DNA from: Acidimicrobiaceae bacterium
GTDB taxonomy: Bacteria; Actinomycetota; Acidimicrobiia; Acidimicrobiales; Bog-793
NCBI GenBank assembly: GCA_025463965.1
Contig: JAODBN010000083.1
Span: 1-23,185 of the forward strand
DNA length: 23,185 nucleotides
Reading direction: 5' to 3'
Shown here: in pieces, positions 21,848 to 23,185 of the stretch
How the letters are laid out: each line of letters begins with the position of its first letter
Numbering within the stretch: position 1 is the stretch's first letter
Notes under the pieces: generated by a model
Seen by the model: only the letters and a program-made list of their open reading frames with translations
Told to the model about the DNA's origin: nothing
Databases searched by the model: none
Made by a program: the position numbers and the translations under genes

Positions 21848-21862
21848 ATCGCATCACTGCTT

Positions 21863-21906
21863 TGGGCGCGGCCTGACCTTCTAAAACGCCCACCACTATG
21901 GGCGCG
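21863..21906. repeat. Three TGGGCG half-sites in the divergent ATP-grasp/formyltransferase promoter region
   Basis: TGGGCGCG occurs directly repeated at 21863-21870 and 21899-21906. An inverted copy, CGCCCA, is at 21887-21892 and forms a 6-6-6 palindrome with the second (21887-21904). The cluster fills the centre of the 94-base region between the two divergent starts, where a shared regulator would bind. Confidence 0.35.
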
Positions 21907-21941
21907 CGCACCTTCGCGGAGCGCGAGCGTAGGGTCGGGAT

Positions 21942-22808
21942 GTGGGAGATAAGCGGGCGAATCCGGCCCGTCGGAATGGCGCGCGACTCGCCCTCTTCAC
22001 GGTGATTCCTAACTCGTACCGGGCCATCGACGAGTGGGCACAACGGGCCGACTACAGCCTCGCGCTCGTCGTGACGACGCCCGCCGCGGCGAGGACTGGC
22101 ATGCTCGCAGCAATCGACGACCAGGCCGTTGTCGTGGTGTCGAACCATGGGCGCGACGCGGCCGAAGTGCTCGGGCGGCTGGGCATCGACCTCGGACTGA
22201 TCTCGGGGTTTGGGCGCCTCTCAGCGGAGCTCGGAGGCTTGCCGCGCGCCGGGACGGTCAACCTGCACCCGTCGCTTTTGCCGGACTATCGGGGACCGAA
22301 CGGCTATCGGTCGGTGTATGACGGGGCTGACCCGCTCGGCTACACCCTCCATCGGATCGTGGATCAGTTCGACGCGGGACCGATTCTCGCCCAAGCATCG
22401 TCGCCGCTACCCGAAGTAATCGACCCGGAGTCGATCGATGAGGTGTTGCAGTGGTGCCGGGTACGGGTGCTCGACGAGGGTGTCGTCCGAGCGCTCGATG
22501 GTGAGACCGGCACCGAGCAGACTGGGCCCACGGACAGGATCGGCAGCCGGTTCGGAGAGCAGGACGCGACGCTTCGTCTCGATCAGCCCGCGTCCGTGCT
22601 CGCCCTACGCGTCGCTGCCCTGTCGTTAACTGGTGCACAGCCCTACCTCGTGCTCGACGACGAGGCGCGAGCCGTGCGTCGGGTGGACCGCGTCGATGAC
22701 CTCGCTATGCCGGCTGGTCGGTGTCATTGGCTGGGAGCAGGGCGCGCTCTCGTCGCAGCGGCCGACGGCGCTCTGCTCGACGTGCATCTCGGCGCCCTTA
22801 TTTCCTGA
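21942..22808 (+). CDS. Folate-dependent formyltransferase-family protein (Formyl_trans_N)
   Basis: 288 aa from GTG 21942; the ribosome-binding site is weak, so the start is tentative. Catalytic residues of the family are intact: Asn107, His109 and Asp144, in the blocks GTVNLHPSLLPDYRGPNGY (104-122) and DQFDAGPILAQ (141-151), with the same order and spacing as in GART and methionyl-tRNA formyltransferase. These enzymes move a formyl group from 10-formyltetrahydrofolate to an amine. The remaining ~90 residues (ALRVAALSLTGAQPYLVLDDEARAVRRVD) resemble a short Formyl_trans_C/OB-like domain. The family-typical SLLPxxRGxxP becomes SLLPDYRGPNG, unlike canonical Fmt, so tRNA is probably not the substrate. 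Divergent from an ATP-grasp ligase. Confidence 0.85.
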   Translation: MGDKRANPARRNGARLALFTVIPNSYRAIDEWAQRADYSLALVVTTPAAARTGMLAAIDDQAVVVVSNHGRDAAEVLGRLGIDLGLISGFGRLSAELGGLPRAGTVNLHPSLLPDYRGPNGYRSVYDGADPLGYTLHRIVDQFDAGPILAQASSPLPEVIDPESIDEVLQWCRVRVLDEGVVRALDGETGTEQTGPTDRIGSRFGEQDATLRLDQPASVLALRVAALSLTGAQPYLVLDDEARAVRRVDRVDDLAMPAGRCHWLGAGRALVAAADGALLDVHLGALIS

Positions 22809-23185
22809 CGGGGACAGTCTTGGTCTGCTTGCTGGGCCTGGCGTGCGGGGACCTGGACGGCTGGTCCTAAGCGCAGAACTGGTTAGCGCGGCTCTGTAAA
22901 TGCGAGTCGTACCAGCTCAATCGATAGCAAACGGCGTCATGATCTCGTCTGATAGGTGGCGAAACCGGCTGCTGACGACCACGCGCGGACGACAGGCAGT
23001 TCCATGCGTGCACACGGCCAAGCGGCCGACCAGACCCGTTCGGCGGCGTCCCGGTCGGAATCTTTGGAGTGAAGTCGACTAGATAGCCCCGAACGTCTCT
23101 CCCTAGTGTCCGTGACCTGACGCCGATAAGGTTCGTTATGTCGGTTATATGGAAGAGGCCAGCGACGGTGCCCCAGTGCTCCCGA
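22809..23185. other. 377-base region without a confident gene up to the window edge
   Basis: A weak inverted repeat GGACC/GGTCC (22849-22867) may terminate the formyltransferase gene. A 60-codon open frame at 22900-23082 resembles nothing I recognise. Near the edge an imperfect dyad CCGATAA (23123-23129) / TTATGTCGG (23136-23144) precedes two possible starts: ATG 23138, reading MSVIWKRPATVPQ, and ATG 23149, reading MEEASDGAPVLP. Either frame stays open to the edge. This could be the beginning of another gene or the end of a mobile element; the window is too short to tell. Confidence 0.35.

Noticed and set aside
22871..22910. tRNA-like string (TGGTTAGCGC followed by CTGTAAA, resembling a D-arm and a Tyr anticodon loop)
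   Set aside because: The bases flanking the putative anticodon loop do not pair, no T-arm with GGTTCGAATCC follows, and no acceptor stem can be formed.

Overview
The window is GC-rich, gene-dense bacterial DNA. Signs of an actinobacterium are frequent GTG starts, several 4-base start/stop overlaps, STAS anti-sigma-antagonist genes, GTTT-N15-GGGTA (SigB/SigF-type) promoter matches, probable leaderless regulator genes, and an AraC/VOC pair. A placement near Acidimicrobiia or a related deep actinobacterial lineage is only an impression. I saw no rRNA, complete tRNA, CRISPR array or clear transposase.

Layout. (1) 1-2030, minus strand: a TetR regulator, then an SRPBCC protein and a zinc alcohol/formaldehyde-dehydrogenase-like gene cut by the window edge. 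The SRPBCC gene has a strong SigB/SigF-like promoter match. (2) 2154-9517: a sugar/polyol uptake and oxidation locus. A LacI regulator diverges from a five-gene operon: substrate-binding protein, RbsC/FrcC-type permease, single-domain FrcA-type ATPase, and two tandem paralogous long-chain polyol dehydrogenases that abut with no spacer. The divergent region holds a good sigma-70 promoter with a perfect 16-bp palindrome just downstream of the expected transcription start. (3) 9844-11092: a translationally coupled STAS / unknown / STAS operon, followed by a second formaldehyde-dehydrogenase-like gene (11199-12341) with its own SigB/SigF-like promoter match. (4) 12470-12838: a VOC protein on the minus strand, convergent with (3) across a strong hairpin. 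(5) 13159-17025: an MmgE/PrpD dehydratase, a PrpF-type isomerase and a quinone-oxidoreductase-like MDR protein, probably a pathway for a branched or unsaturated di/tricarboxylate. (6) 17076-18763, minus: an ABC-2 export system. (7) 19071-20442: an AraC/VOC pair, then a VOC gene of visibly lower GC. (8) 20528-22808: an ATP-grasp ligase (amino-acid-ligase-like) diverging from a formyltransferase whose catalytic triad is intact.

How the parts may fit. The polyol locus reads as a self-contained catabolic module: import, oxidation to a ketose or keto-acid, and induction through LacI. The two dehydrogenase loci at 1-1278 and 11199-12341 look like members of one general-stress regulon, and the STAS operon beside the second could belong to the partner-switching circuit that controls such a regulon. 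The least familiar pieces are the STAS/unknown/STAS operon, in which the first STAS lacks the phosphorylatable serine, and the divergent ATP-grasp/formyltransferase pair, which could make a small N-formylated metabolite.
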